A stretch of 64,000 nt of DNA from Collinsella sp. TM10-22 (GCF_003466125.1 NZ_QSOC01000007.1:57207-121206), one strand, 5' to 3'; positions 8,464-17,691 are shown, counted from the first letter of the stretch. The notes: generated by a model not told the origin, from the sequence alone. Numbers and translations are program-made.

Positions 8464-9432
8464 CTAGTACTCGACGACGCCCATGTAGCGACGGAAATCG
8501 GGATCATGGTCAAACACCTTGCCGCGTGCGGCACGCAGCTCGCAGTTCATGGCGTAGAACAGCACCGGGTCCAGATAGGCACGGACGCTCGCCGGCACGG
8601 CTTCCATACCGTACTCCTTGGCATCGAGCACCATCAGCGTATCGGTATGCGTCTTAAGGAACGCCAGGGCGCGCTCGTCCATAGCACGGCACTCGCTGGA
8701 GCCCATCTGCAGGAAGTAAAAAACGCCATCCTGAGTAGCCTCGAAGGGGCCATGGAAGTACTCGGCAGAGTGGATGTAGCTGCAGTGCTGCCACTGCATC
8801 TCCATAAGAGAGCAGATAGCGAAACCGTAGGTCTGGCTAAAGTTGGGACCGCTGCCCAGAATATAGAAGAACTCATGCTCCTGGCAAAGCTTGGCAAAAC
8901 GATCGCCCAGCTCGGCATTTACCTTCTCGCGTGCCGGGGGAAGAATCTTATCCATCTCGGCGATACCGGCATACATATCGGCAAGATCGGCGTAGCCCTC
9001 CTGCTGATCGAGCAGCTCTGCCGCAAGCGACAGCGAAATGCCAGCGGGGACCTCGGCCTGCGGCACACCCTCGCCCCACGGGTAGACCCACGTGGTCCAC
9101 TTGCCGGAGTCAATCTTGGATCCAGCGTTGTCGGTCTGGGCGATTACCGTAGCGCCGGCAGCAAGGGCAATCTCACAGCCCTCGACGACCTCGGGGGTGT
9201 TGCCACTGTGGCTGCAAGCAATGACCAGGGATTTCTCACCCAAGCGGCGTGGGCGCATGATATCAAACTCGCGAGCCGTATAGATATACGAAGTGAAGGT
9301 GGTTGCCTCGCGCTGCAGAAGCTCATGAGCCGGGATCAAATCGATCATGGAACCACCGCAAGCAATCCAGTAGACGCTGTCAAACTTGCCCTTCTCGGCA
9401 ATTGCCTCTTTGATCAGATCGTGTGCGTTCAT
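8464..9432 (-). CDS. frlB: Fructoselysine 6-phosphate deglycase (FrlB-like, SIS domains)
   Basis: Two-SIS-domain protein of 322 residues related to GlmS isomerase domains. FrlB cleaves fructoselysine 6-phosphate to glucose 6-phosphate and lysine. Visible motifs are YWIACGGSMIDL, IACSHSGNTPEVV (sugar-phosphate binding), SAEYFHGPFEA and the C-terminal FDHDPDFRRYMGVVEY, which closely resembles the end of E. coli FrlB. RBS AAAGGAA precedes ATG 9432. The product glucose 6-phosphate can enter glycolysis through Pgi, encoded at 20.8-22.5 kb. Confidence 0.88.
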   Translation of the reverse strand: MNAHDLIKEAIAEKGKFDSVYWIACGGSMIDLIPAHELLQREATTFTSYIYTAREFDIMRPRRLGEKSLVIACSHSGNTPEVVEGCEIALAAGATVIAQTDNAGSKIDSGKWTTWVYPWGEGVPQAEVPAGISLSLAAELLDQQEGYADLADMYAGIAEMDKILPPAREKVNAELGDRFAKLCQEHEFFYILGSGPNFSQTYGFAICSLMEMQWQHCSYIHSAEYFHGPFEATQDGVFYFLQMGSSECRAMDERALAFLKTHTDTLMVLDAKEYGMEAVPASVRAYLDPVLFYAMNCELRAARGKVFDHDPDFRRYMGVVEY

Positions 9433-9494
9433 ATCCAGTTCCTTTCTTGTTTAGTCCGCAATCAATGACGTTGGCTGCGTGGCCGATAGTTGTT

Positions 9495-10346
9495 TTAGTC
9501 AATCAGATATTTCTCGAATGCGGCCATGTTCTTGGCATCTGCCGCCGCCGGGTCATCGTAGTAACGGCCGTCCGTGATTTCCTGGCCCAGCATGCCGTCG
9601 AAACCATGGGCGTTGAGTGTGGCGACGAAGGCGTCCATATCGCGCTTGCCATCGCCCCACACCAGATGGCCATACGGGTCGCCGTCGATAAAGTGCATCT
9701 CGTGAATTGCCCCATCACCAAAGGCGGCAAACCAGTCCTCAAGCGTCTCGCCTGCAACGCCCATCGCGGTTGTATCAACCATGGGCTGTAAGTACGGGCT
9801 CGCGACCTCGTCAATCATGCGCTTCGCATCGGAAACCGTCGTCACAAGGTTGCTCTCCTCGGGACGCAGGCTTTCCATCGTAAGCACCAGACCGTGCTCG
9901 CCGGCATACTCCGCCAGAATGGACAAGTGCTCGCGGCTGCGCTTCCAGGCTTCCTCGCGGTCCTCGTCCCAGTCGCCCCAGCCCGAGTTGACGGACATAC
10001 GGTCGCACCCAAGTACCCCGGCAAGCTCAATGCCGTGCTTAAAGTACGCCAGGCTGCGCTGTTCATGCAGCGGTTTGCGTGCGCAGTACTGCCAAGGATA
10101 GACAACATTCTCGGGGCACAGAGTACGATACCTAAGCCCACGGTCTGCAGCTTTTTTCGCCAGGGCCTCAGCCTCAAAGTAGCCCGTATGGTCGAGTGTC
10201 ACATGCGGCTCTGCACACCACAGCTCAATGGACTCAAAGCCCAAACGCTGCTGCACATCAAGGAAGTAATCGAGCGACCACATGATGTAGTGGATATTCA
10301 TGCCCGCAATCTGTTCGCGGCGCAGCGTCGGCTTGGATTCAGACAT
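9495..10346 (-). CDS. frlC: Sugar isomerase/epimerase, FrlC-like
   Basis: Xylose-isomerase-like TIM barrel of 283 residues. FrlC interconverts fructoselysine and psicoselysine. The sequence shows GFESIELWCAEPH near residue 36, CPENVVYPW, the metal ligand region LTMESLRPEESNLV near 155, MVDTTAMG, MHFIDGDPYGHLVWGDG and GQEITDGRYY. It starts one base after the stop of the upstream amidohydrolase with GGGAGG 6 bases before the ATG. The FrlC name rests on these motifs and on the frlB and frlD neighbours. Confidence 0.8.
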   Translation of the reverse strand: MSESKPTLRREQIAGMNIHYIMWSLDYFLDVQQRLGFESIELWCAEPHVTLDHTGYFEAEALAKKAADRGLRYRTLCPENVVYPWQYCARKPLHEQRSLAYFKHGIELAGVLGCDRMSVNSGWGDWDEDREEAWKRSREHLSILAEYAGEHGLVLTMESLRPEESNLVTTVSDAKRMIDEVASPYLQPMVDTTAMGVAGETLEDWFAAFGDGAIHEMHFIDGDPYGHLVWGDGKRDMDAFVATLNAHGFDGMLGQEITDGRYYDDPAAADAKNMAAFEKYLID

Positions 10347-10347
10347 C

Positions 10348-11931
10348 TTATGCCTCCCTATTTCTATCGAACACGATTTGTCCGTCCGACATCGTCATAT
10401 CAACCGCAAGATTGCGTGCGTCGTGATAATCGAGGTCGAACACATCCCGATCGAGCACGCAGATATCGGCAAGCTTGCCGACCTCGAGCGTACCCAGCTC
10501 GTCTTCGCGCATCAGATCGTACGCGCCGCCGGCAGTCCAAGCGCGCAAGAGCTCGACAAGTGTCAGCGCGTTGGCCTCATTCACGGGCAGTCCATCGTCG
10601 AAGTATCCGCCGCACGCGCTGTAGATTGACTCGCCCAGGCTCGGAATCAGCAGCGGCAAATCCGTACCACAGCACACCGTGCATCCGGAATCTTCCATGC
10701 CGCGGCGATTCCAGCTGTGCAAAAGTCGCGTCTCGCCAATTTGTCGACACATCATCGACAGGCAATCCTCGCGCCGGTCCAGCGTCAAAATCTGCGGATA
10801 GACCTCGCAAATTCCACCTAACTTGCCAAACTCGACAAGATCGGTCGGATCAGAGTTCTCGAGATCGGTAATCGCATGGCGGCGAAGCAACCGTCCATGC
10901 TCGTCTCGAGGCAGCGAGGCATAGAGCGCCACGGTGCGACGAACGGCGCCATCGCCCTGGCAATGCAAGGAATATCGGAAGCCGTCAGCATCAATTGCGC
11001 GCAGCTCGTTCTCAATCAGATCCCACTCGGGCTCCTCGACAACCGTCTTGCCGGCAGCGCCCGCATCGGCCGTGTCCTCATAGGGGTCAATCATCTCGGC
11101 AAGCCCCGCCCATACGCCGCGATCGGTCATACGGTTGAAGCCAGAAAAACGAACGAACGGACCCCGGAAGCGCTCTCGTGCCTCGCGAGCATATGACAGA
11201 TTTGCACCGGCACCCACCGGCTGCGACATCATAGAGACGCGAACCGTCAGCTCACCAGATTCCTCACGGCGAGCCATTTCGTCGGCAAAACCGTAGTAGT
11301 CATCAAACGCCATCTCCTTGATGGCGGTAACGCCGCGCTCGTTAAGCATGCCCATGTAGTCCGAATACCCCGCACGTACCTCGGGCAGCGAGAGGAAATC
11401 GCTCATCATGCGCCAGATCTTCTCGGCATAACACGCCTGGGGTGTGAAGCCGTATCGCGCACTGGCGGCAGCATTGAGAACGCAGGTCTCCGCACCCGGT
11501 GTAAAGCAGACGACAGGGATATCGCCAAAACAATCGTCAAACACAGCTGCCGTATTTGCGTTCTCGGCATCCGATGCCAACGTTTCGGGCAGGTTGTGGC
11601 CAAAAGCCGCCGCGCAATCCGGATGATCTTCTTTCCATGCACGCAAGAGCGACACGGCCTCTTTGGCATCAGCGATGCCGGACAGATCAGACCCCAACGT
11701 CCGCAGCGCCCAGCCTGTATAGAAGGTATGCACATCGATCAGGCCAGGCATGACAGTGCGGTCGCCCAGGTCAACTACCTCGTCCGCCTGGGTCAAATAC
11801 GAAGCTACCTCACACTTGGTGCCAACCGCCTCAATTCGATTGTCACGGACCGCTACGAAACCTTCAAACGGCAGGTCCCCCGTACCGGTAAAGACGCTCT
11901 TAGACGTCAGGACCGTCAAACGATCGGACAT
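10348..11931 (-). CDS. YtcJ-like amidohydrolase (amidohydrolase 3 family)
   Basis: Metal-dependent hydrolase of 527 residues. The N-terminal beta domain carries FEGFVAVRDNRIEAVG, then MPGLIDVHTF (usually DxHxH, here only one His), SLHCQGDGAVRRTV, CCGTDLPLLIPS, and the C-terminal GTLEVGKLADICVLD. YtcJ relatives act on N-acyl or formamide compounds. ATG 11931 follows AGGTGAT; a GTG 9 bases upstream directly after the transporter stop is possible. As second gene of the operon it could release an amine or acyl group from the imported compound; that is inference. Confidence 0.82.
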   Translation of the reverse strand: MSDRLTVLTSKSVFTGTGDLPFEGFVAVRDNRIEAVGTKCEVASYLTQADEVVDLGDRTVMPGLIDVHTFYTGWALRTLGSDLSGIADAKEAVSLLRAWKEDHPDCAAAFGHNLPETLASDAENANTAAVFDDCFGDIPVVCFTPGAETCVLNAAASARYGFTPQACYAEKIWRMMSDFLSLPEVRAGYSDYMGMLNERGVTAIKEMAFDDYYGFADEMARREESGELTVRVSMMSQPVGAGANLSYAREARERFRGPFVRFSGFNRMTDRGVWAGLAEMIDPYEDTADAGAAGKTVVEEPEWDLIENELRAIDADGFRYSLHCQGDGAVRRTVALYASLPRDEHGRLLRRHAITDLENSDPTDLVEFGKLGGICEVYPQILTLDRREDCLSMMCRQIGETRLLHSWNRRGMEDSGCTVCCGTDLPLLIPSLGESIYSACGGYFDDGLPVNEANALTLVELLRAWTAGGAYDLMREDELGTLEVGKLADICVLDRDVFDLDYHDARNLAVDMTMSDGQIVFDRNREA

Positions 11932-11940
11932 TATAATCAC

Positions 11941-13404
11941 CTACGCCGGAAGCATGCCAGAAATGGCAGTAATGACCAAGCCAAACACGACCATGAAGAT
12001 GAAGAACTTCCAAATGGTCTTCCACCATTGGCCAAACGAAATCTTAGCCACGCCAAGGCCGGCAACCGTCATGCCCGCCACGGGACTGATGGTGTTGATG
12101 GTCTGGTTGGCAAACTGGAGCGCGGTAACGGCCGCCTCGGGATTGAGGCCCATGAGCTCGGTCAGGGGGCCCATAACGGGCATGGTGAGTGCCGCCAGGC
12201 CAGAACTCGAGGGAACCAGCAAAGAGAGCAGGCCAAGGACGATATACATAAACGTGGTGTAGACGGCGGCGGGTGCACCGGCGAGCGCAGTAGCGAGCAC
12301 CTGGAGGATGGTGTCGATGATCATGCCGCCTTCGGCGATGACCAGAATACCGCGAGCGATACCGATAACGATGGCGGCGTACGCAAAGTCGGCGAGGCCT
12401 TTAACGAACTCCTCAGCAATCGTCTGCTGGTCAAGACCGCCCAGGATACCGGCAAGCAAGCCCATGCCAAGGAACACGGCGGAAATCTCATTCATGTACC
12501 AACCCTGGGTAACAAGACCCCAGACGATAATGCCCATACCGCAAGCAAAATCGATAAGCACGAGCTTCTGACGGATAGTGAACTCTTCCTCGATGGAGGC
12601 ATCGATCACGGAAAACTCGATACGCTTGAGCTTATCGTCCTCGTACGTAATGGACGACTCGGGGTTTTTCTTGACGCGCATGGCGTAGCGCATGGCCCAT
12701 GCGATACCGACGGCAGTGAAGATGACCCAAGAAACGGCGCGCAGCCACAGTTGCGGATTGCCCTCGATGCCAATGATGCCTTGGGCGATCAAAACATTAA
12801 ACGGGTCGATGGTCGAAGCGCAATATCCCAGGTTAGGACCAAGGAAGCAGATGATGAATGCCGTCATCGAGTCATAACCGATACCCATCATGATGGGAAT
12901 GAAGATGGCATAGAACGGCAGGGCTTCCTCAGACATACCAAACGTGGTGCCGCAAATGGACAGCAACGTCATCGTGATGGGAATGATGAGGATGTCCTTG
13001 TTCTTGAGCTTTTTAATCACACGGCTCATACCGGCATTCAAAGCGTTGGTCTTGGTGATAATTGCGAACGATCCGCCAATCAATAAGACAAACGCAACGA
13101 CGTCGGCAGCCTCCTGGATGCCCTTAGTGGGCGCTTGCAGGACCGCGAAGATATCCTGACCCAGATTGATGGTCTCGCCGGTCTCGGAATCTGTGTAGTT
13201 CTTATCGACCTGTTCATAGGTTCCAGCAACGGCGACTTCACGCTCGCCCGCCGCTGTCGAAATCGTCTTGCGCTGATACTGACCAGAGGGAACGATCCAA
13301 GTCAAGACCGCAAAGACAACGATCAGCAAGAACATGATCGTATAGACATGCGGTAATTTGAACTTAAAACGTCTGTTTGTCTTCTTCGCCTTCGTATCTG
13401 ACAT
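11941..13404 (-). CDS. YfcC family membrane transporter
   Basis: Integral membrane protein of 487 residues with about 12 hydrophobic segments, in the YfcC/DcuC-like ion transporter superfamily. Family signs are the N-terminal IVPSGQYQR after the first membrane helix, FGMSEEALPFYAIFIPIMMGIGYD, and LVPSSSGLAALTMPVMGPL near residue 400. ATG 13404 follows GGAGG by 5 bases. First gene of the operon, so the probable importer of the Amadori compound or a peptide form of it; most YfcC proteins have no proven substrate. Confidence 0.85.
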   Translation of the reverse strand: MSDTKAKKTNRRFKFKLPHVYTIMFLLIVVFAVLTWIVPSGQYQRKTISTAAGEREVAVAGTYEQVDKNYTDSETGETINLGQDIFAVLQAPTKGIQEAADVVAFVLLIGGSFAIITKTNALNAGMSRVIKKLKNKDILIIPITMTLLSICGTTFGMSEEALPFYAIFIPIMMGIGYDSMTAFIICFLGPNLGYCASTIDPFNVLIAQGIIGIEGNPQLWLRAVSWVIFTAVGIAWAMRYAMRVKKNPESSITYEDDKLKRIEFSVIDASIEEEFTIRQKLVLIDFACGMGIIVWGLVTQGWYMNEISAVFLGMGLLAGILGGLDQQTIAEEFVKGLADFAYAAIVIGIARGILVIAEGGMIIDTILQVLATALAGAPAAVYTTFMYIVLGLLSLLVPSSSGLAALTMPVMGPLTELMGLNPEAAVTALQFANQTINTISPVAGMTVAGLGVAKISFGQWWKTIWKFFIFMVVFGLVITAISGMLPA

Positions 13405-13446
13405 AGATACCTCCAAAGAACTCGAGACTGCATCGCATCTCGCTTC

Positions 13447-13469
13447 AACGTTTGCACAAGGCAAACGTT
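13447..13469 (-). promoter_or_regulatory. Putative GntR operator in front of the frl operon
   Basis: Perfect 9-base palindrome arms AACGTTTGC and GCAAACGTT with a 5-base spacer, 43 bases upstream of the transporter start and just downstream of the -10 box. A direct CGTTCTA repeat follows at 13467-13481. Position suggests binding by the GntR-family regulator encoded upstream. Confidence 0.6.
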
Positions 13470-13483
13470 CTACGACGTTCTAT

Positions 13484-13512
13484 AGATTACCAGCAGCTTT
13501 TCTCGTCATCAA
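13484..13512 (-). promoter_or_regulatory. Promoter of the frl operon
   Basis: On the minus strand TTGATG (13507-13512) and TAATCT (13484-13489) are exactly 17 bases apart. Transcription would begin near 13477, placing the palindrome 13447-13469 in the first transcribed bases. Confidence 0.6.
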
Positions 13513-13570
13513 GATAATTTCAAACTGATTGCCGCAACGCGGTTGAACGGTTGCGTTTGCGCCGTGAACG

Positions 13571-13614
13571 GTATGGAAACGTCCGGTGAGATGATTCGCC
13601 GGACGTTTCCATAC
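13571..13614. repeat. Perfect 16-bp inverted repeat after gntR
   Basis: Arms 13571-13586 and 13599-13614 are perfectly complementary with a 12-base loop. The repeat begins 9 bases past the gntR stop. It lacks a T run on the minus strand, so it is not a standard terminator; it could be a factor-dependent terminator, a repeat element or a regulatory site. Confidence 0.8.
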
Positions 13615-13622
13615 GCAATGTC

Positions 13623-14366
13623 CTAGATGTCAAAAACGTAGCGAGACCCAACGATCCGCTGACGACCGATGATAAACGGCCGCCGCTGCTCATCGAAAAA
13701 GAAGGCTTCCATATAAAACATGGGTTCGCCAACGGGAACTGCCAACAACCGAGCGACCTCGGGCGACGCGCACGCGATCTCAAGCGTGCATGGGTCGGTA
13801 AACGCGGGCGTGCGGCCCGTCCGGTTGCGCACGAACTCAAAAATGGATTGGTTAGATAGAGGTGCCGTTGATAGATAGGCGTTGTCCTCGTAAACATATA
13901 TGTTGTTCTCGAGCATGACAGGGACGCCATCGGCAGTACGCACGCGCTCAACGCAGATCAAGTCAGTTCCAACGGGAACACCAAAGAACTGTGCTTCGGT
14001 GGAATCCGCCGGCAGTATCTTTCTCGAAATGACACGCGCCCCCGGTTCCATTCCGTTAGCGCGGCATGCGTCCGAAAAACTCTGGACGTCATCCTTCTGG
14101 CGAATCTTGCGCTTGAGCTTGGGGGCATTGACAAACGTGCCTTTCCCCTGTCGCTTCGTTAGATAGCCCTGTTGGACGAGCTCCTCAATAGCGCGTCGCA
14201 CGGTAACGCGGCCAACTTTATAGCTCTCAGCCAATTCGAATTCGTTGGGTATCCGCGTGCCTGCCTTGTAGGCACCGGAGTTGATTTCGTTTTTGATGAT
14301 ATCGATAACCTGTTGGTACAGCGGTATCGCTGCTTTACCGTCAGTTAGCCCTTCAGTCGGTGGCAT
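13623..14366 (-). CDS. GntR/HutC family regulator (FrlR-like)
   Basis: 247-residue repressor. The N-terminal winged helix is seen as PLYQQVIDIIKNEI, IPNEFELAESYKVGRVTVRRAIEELV and RQGKGTFV; the C-terminal UTRA effector domain includes VISRKILPAD, LICVERVR and a FYMEAFFF segment. UTRA domains bind sugar phosphates or amines. GGAGAGGG precedes ATG 14366. It lies upstream of the frl operon in the same orientation, as frlR does in other bacteria, and probably senses a phosphorylated Amadori intermediate. Confidence 0.88.
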   Translation of the reverse strand: MPPTEGLTDGKAAIPLYQQVIDIIKNEINSGAYKAGTRIPNEFELAESYKVGRVTVRRAIEELVQQGYLTKRQGKGTFVNAPKLKRKIRQKDDVQSFSDACRANGMEPGARVISRKILPADSTEAQFFGVPVGTDLICVERVRTADGVPVMLENNIYVYEDNAYLSTAPLSNQSIFEFVRNRTGRTPAFTDPCTLEIACASPEVARLLAVPVGEPMFYMEAFFFDEQRRPFIIGRQRIVGSRYVFDI

Positions 14367-14390
14367 ATACCCTCTCCAAGCGCAATTAAG

Positions 14391-14432
14391 TCTAAAACGG
14401 GCTTAGGGGCATTCAACAAGTCCTTAAGCCCG
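14391..14432 (-). terminator. Terminator after HAD phosphatase
   Basis: CGGGCTTAGG (14398-14407) pairs with CCTTAAGCCCG (14422-14432) with one bulge; on the minus strand it is followed by TTTT and a T-rich stretch. It separates the HAD gene from gntR. Confidence 0.7.
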
Positions 14433-14516
14433 CATTAGCTTAAAGTATGCTAGGTGTCGCACCAAAATGTCGGCAATTTACTCATCAGACCCGAAAAACG
14501 CGCAACTACCGCGCTC

Positions 14517-15176
14517 CTAAGAAAGCGTGAGCAGTTCCGGCAGCTGGTCGATAATCTTGTCCGCGGCATCCTGGCTAAAGCCAAAGCGCTCCTCGCGCTT
14601 GGCAATCACCGTTAACCCCGCGCGTTTGCCGGCAGTGATACCAGGCACCGAATCCTCAACACAGCAGCAACGGTCCGCAGGCAGCCCCAACAGATCCAGC
14701 GCATGCAGGTAGATGTCGGGCTCGGGCTTGCTCTCCTTAAACTGTTCGCCGCTCACCACATACTCAAAGGCATCCGACAGCCCGCATGCATCGAGCACTT
14801 CCTCGATGCTGTCCATGGGAGACGAACTCGCCAGCGCCACGCGAACGCCGCGGCGCGGCAACTCTCGAATCGTATCCACAGCGCCCGGGTTAATCAAAGC
14901 CTGGTAGTCACGCGGACGCTTATGCGCCCACTCGTCCCAACGGGCCAACGCTTCCTCGCCAGTGAAGTGCCCTTTACCGGCGCGTTCAAACCAATCGACC
15001 AGCATATGCAGGAAGAACTGATGCGAGGTGCCAATCTGCCCGTTCAGCTCCTCTTGGGTCAGGTTCAACCCAAGCTCCTTGGCAAACGCGGCAGTCTCCC
15101 CCAGGTAGTAATACTCGGTATCGACGATGACGCCATCCATGTCAAAGATAACGGCGTCGAACGGAAATGCGGACAC
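14517..15176 (-). CDS. HAD family hydrolase, beta-phosphoglucomutase-like
   Basis: Subfamily IA HAD phosphatase of 219 residues. Motif I is FDMDGVIVDTE, motif II is ALASSSPMD, motif III lysine lies in KESKPEPDIY, and motif IV is CVEDSVPGI. The helical cap between I and II is of the beta-phosphoglucomutase/YcjU type. The GTG at 15176 is chosen because GGGAGGG stands just upstream; longer readings lack an RBS. The likely role is a sugar phosphate phosphatase or mutase; the substrate is unknown. Confidence 0.85.
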   Translation of the reverse strand: MSAFPFDAVIFDMDGVIVDTEYYYLGETAAFAKELGLNLTQEELNGQIGTSHQFFLHMLVDWFERAGKGHFTGEEALARWDEWAHKRPRDYQALINPGAVDTIRELPRRGVRVALASSSPMDSIEEVLDACGLSDAFEYVVSGEQFKESKPEPDIYLHALDLLGLPADRCCCVEDSVPGITAGKRAGLTVIAKREERFGFSQDAADKIIDQLPELLTLS

Positions 15177-15240
15177 GGCACCCTCCCTAACAAAAGGACG
15201 CCCGCGAGCAGGCGCCCGAACCATGCATTAATCGGCGATT

Positions 15241-16083
15241 CTAACCCAGCAGCTTATCCAGCGCTACCGCAATACCGTCTTCGTTGTTATTGGCGGTCAC
15301 CATCTGGGCCACAGCCTTAACCTCATCGACGGCGTTGCCCATGGCAACACCGGTGCCGGCCCACTCAATCATGGACTTGTCGTTCTGGCCGTCGCCAAAC
15401 GATACGACCTCGCTGGCATCGATGCCGAGCTTGGGCAGGGCACCCTCGAGCGCACGAGCCTTGTCGATGCCGGGCGCCGTATATTCAAAGTACCAGTCAG
15501 CCGTAAACATACCCGACAGCGTCTGGGTAAAGGGCGCGTACATCTCCTCGTGATGCGCCTGCAGATAGGCCGGATCGCCCGCGGTGAGTAGCTTGTCCAC
15601 CGGATAGGCATCCGCCACCTCATGAAGGCTCTCGACTTCGCGAATCTTAAGATCGCAGGCGTCGCGCTCGTATTTGACGATATTCTTCTGCGAGCCGTCC
15701 GGCAGCGTAATCATGCAGCGATACGAGTCCTCTACATGCAGGTCACGCCCGAGCGAAATCATAGGGATCACGTCAAAGCTGCGAAGATGGTCAATTAGGC
15801 GATGCAATTCGTCGACCGGCATGGCCTGGTCGAACAGCACCTCATCGGTCTGGGCATCGACCACGTGCGCACCGTTAAAGGCGACCAGCAGGCCATCGTG
15901 GTTGTGAAGATCGAGTTCCTGACCCAGGGCGCGAAGGCCCCAAGCGGGACGACCCGAAGCCAAGATGAGCTTAATACCCGATTCCTGTGCCGCGAGCAGC
16001 TTCTCGCGCGTACGCGGGCTGATCACCTTCTGATCGTTGGTAAGCGTACCGTCGATATCCATTGCGATGGCTTTAATTGCCAT
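15241..16083 (-). CDS. Cof-type HAD-IIB phosphatase
   Basis: 280-residue cytosolic phosphatase with motif I MDIDGTLTND, motif II ILASGRPAWG, a lysine in GIDKARAL, and motif IV VSFGDGQNDKSMI, followed by GVAMGNAVDEVK, all standard for the Cof/YidA group. These enzymes dephosphorylate sugar phosphates or flavin precursors. GGGAGG lies 5 bases before ATG 16083. A second HAD gene lies 64 bases downstream, in the same orientation. Confidence 0.88.
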   Translation of the reverse strand: MAIKAIAMDIDGTLTNDQKVISPRTREKLLAAQESGIKLILASGRPAWGLRALGQELDLHNHDGLLVAFNGAHVVDAQTDEVLFDQAMPVDELHRLIDHLRSFDVIPMISLGRDLHVEDSYRCMITLPDGSQKNIVKYERDACDLKIREVESLHEVADAYPVDKLLTAGDPAYLQAHHEEMYAPFTQTLSGMFTADWYFEYTAPGIDKARALEGALPKLGIDASEVVSFGDGQNDKSMIEWAGTGVAMGNAVDEVKAVAQMVTANNNEDGIAVALDKLLG

Positions 16084-16232
16084 ATGTGCCTCCCTGTCAT
16101 TGAACAACCTTGTCTGAGCCATCATACAGAACACCCACGGCAGCTCTGTCTGCAACGGGTAAAAAGTCATATTGTCCCGAACATGAACGACGCGTGGTCG
16201 TGAAGCTTTATCGCTCAGGTCAAATTCGCCTG

Positions 16233-16907
16233 CTAACGACGCTCCTCCGTCGGTGCACCCTCGACGATCGCAATGCCCGCCGATGCACCCAACGCGCTAG
16301 CGCCGGCCTCGATGAATGCGCAAGCCTCTTCGTAATTATGGATACCGCCCGCCGCCTTGATTGCCACGGAATCGCCGAGCACCTCGTGCATCAGCCGCAC
16401 GTCCTCGAGCTTAGCGCCGCCAAAGCTTCTGCCAGTCGATGTCTTAAGGAATCCCGGCTTAGCCTCCAGCGCAATCTCACACACACGGTGCTTGGCGGCA
16501 TCGTCGCCGTCCAGTTTGCACATCTCGACGATCACCTTCTCAGTGATGCCATGCGCGCGACAAAAATCAGCAATGGCAGTCATCTCGCGCTCGATGGCAT
16601 CAAAATCGCGGTTCTCGACCGACTCCTGATTCAAAACGTAGTCAATCTCGGTAAAGCCGCACGCAGCGTATTCCTCAAACCTCGCAAGCTTCTCCTCAAG
16701 CGTCATAGTGCCCTGGGGAAAGTCGATAGCACCGGCAAGGATAATGTCAGAGCCCTCGAGCATTGCGCGACCCGTCTCGTACTCCTGCAGGTTCGCAAAT
16801 ACACAACGGAAGTTGTACTTTAGTGCCTTCTCGACATACTGCTCAAATGTGTCCTCGGGAGCGTCGATATAGTCGATGTATTTATTGATGGGTTTGGCAA
16901 GCGTCAT
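16233..16907 (-). CDS. deoC: Deoxyribose-phosphate aldolase
   Basis: Class I aldolase of 224 residues that splits 2-deoxyribose 5-phosphate into acetaldehyde and glyceraldehyde 3-phosphate. The Schiff-base lysine is in GFLKTSTGRS near residue 157, and the second lysine in AIKAAGGIHNY. CVFANLQEYE and EIDYVLNQ mark the barrel. AAGGAGG precedes ATG 16907. It stands alone, without other deo genes nearby. Confidence 0.92.
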   Translation of the reverse strand: MTLAKPINKYIDYIDAPEDTFEQYVEKALKYNFRCVFANLQEYETGRAMLEGSDIILAGAIDFPQGTMTLEEKLARFEEYAACGFTEIDYVLNQESVENRDFDAIEREMTAIADFCRAHGITEKVIVEMCKLDGDDAAKHRVCEIALEAKPGFLKTSTGRSFGGAKLEDVRLMHEVLGDSVAIKAAGGIHNYEEACAFIEAGASALGASAGIAIVEGAPTEERR

Positions 16908-17218
16908 GCTGGGCCTCCTTGTTCAGGACCGACAACCGATTTGTGGTTTCACGCGAAATACCACGTCCAATGTACGCCCGATACGCAAGGACAGCGTCCG
17001 CATTCCGGCAAGCGGTATGAAATTAGCTGTAGAAGTATATCTACGGAAAGCGAATGGCGCCGCATGCGGATGCCGACAGCAAGACATCCCCCCTCAATAC
17101 ACCCTCATGCCCCTTTACTGTTTGCGACCAGAAATGATGGGCTGCACAGCGTCGTTAGCGGTCGAATTCGACCTCTGACGACGTCACGCGACCCATCGTA
17201 TCTGGCCGACAACAGAAA

Positions 17219-17255
17219 AGGGGCCCGTATCCCAACGGATACGGGCCCCTTTCGG
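17219..17255 (-). terminator. Terminator hairpin, copy beside the orphan pgi tail
   Basis: GGGGCCCGTATCC pairs perfectly with GGATACGGGCCCC around CAAC. A near-identical hairpin follows the real pgi gene at 20719-20750, so this is the second member of a duplicated tail-plus-terminator block. Confidence 0.8.
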
Positions 17256-17278
17256 CCATGACCTATCTCAGCAACAAA

Positions 17279-17310
17279 GACTACTTGCGGTGAGCGCGGT
17301 AGAACTCGAT
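17279..17310 (-). repeat. Orphan copy of the pgi 3' end (att-like direct repeat)
   Basis: Read on the minus strand this encodes IEFYRAHRK plus stop, the same C-terminus as pgi. It matches 20782-20813 with 3 mismatches in 32, all at synonymous third positions. The spacing to the nearby hairpin is also similar. It marks the far end of the island between the two copies. Confidence 0.75.
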
Positions 17311-17691
17311 CGCACTATCTTATCCGAGCCGGGGCACGTTCGCACAGCGCGCGCGTGACGGTTGCAAAACCACCCCATTTGAAACAAACGCAAAAAAGTA
17401 CTTGCAAAGACACGTTCCGACATATAAGTTGATAAAAGACCGCCGTTGCGGTTTTAAGTAGATCGAGCATATGAAGTTTCAGTTTTTATCGTGTAAGAGA
17501 AAGAAGATCGGCAAAGTACAGCCCCAAACGCAATGACAACTTAATGAGGTAACTGCCACATGTGAGGCACCCAGGGCATTGCTGTCTCGATTTTGAGCAC
17601 GATGCCTTCCGCCTTGCGTGGGCCGTTCCATCCCGCCCCTGCAGCAACTGCCTCACGGGCTCATTGAAAACCGCATAGCACCCCAACGTCA

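Noticed and set aside
11596..13086. Long plus-strand reading frame over the transporter and amidohydrolase
   Set aside because: Antisense shadow of two clear genes; no RBS or recognisable domain, and His/Asp/Gly-rich composition typical of reversed frames.
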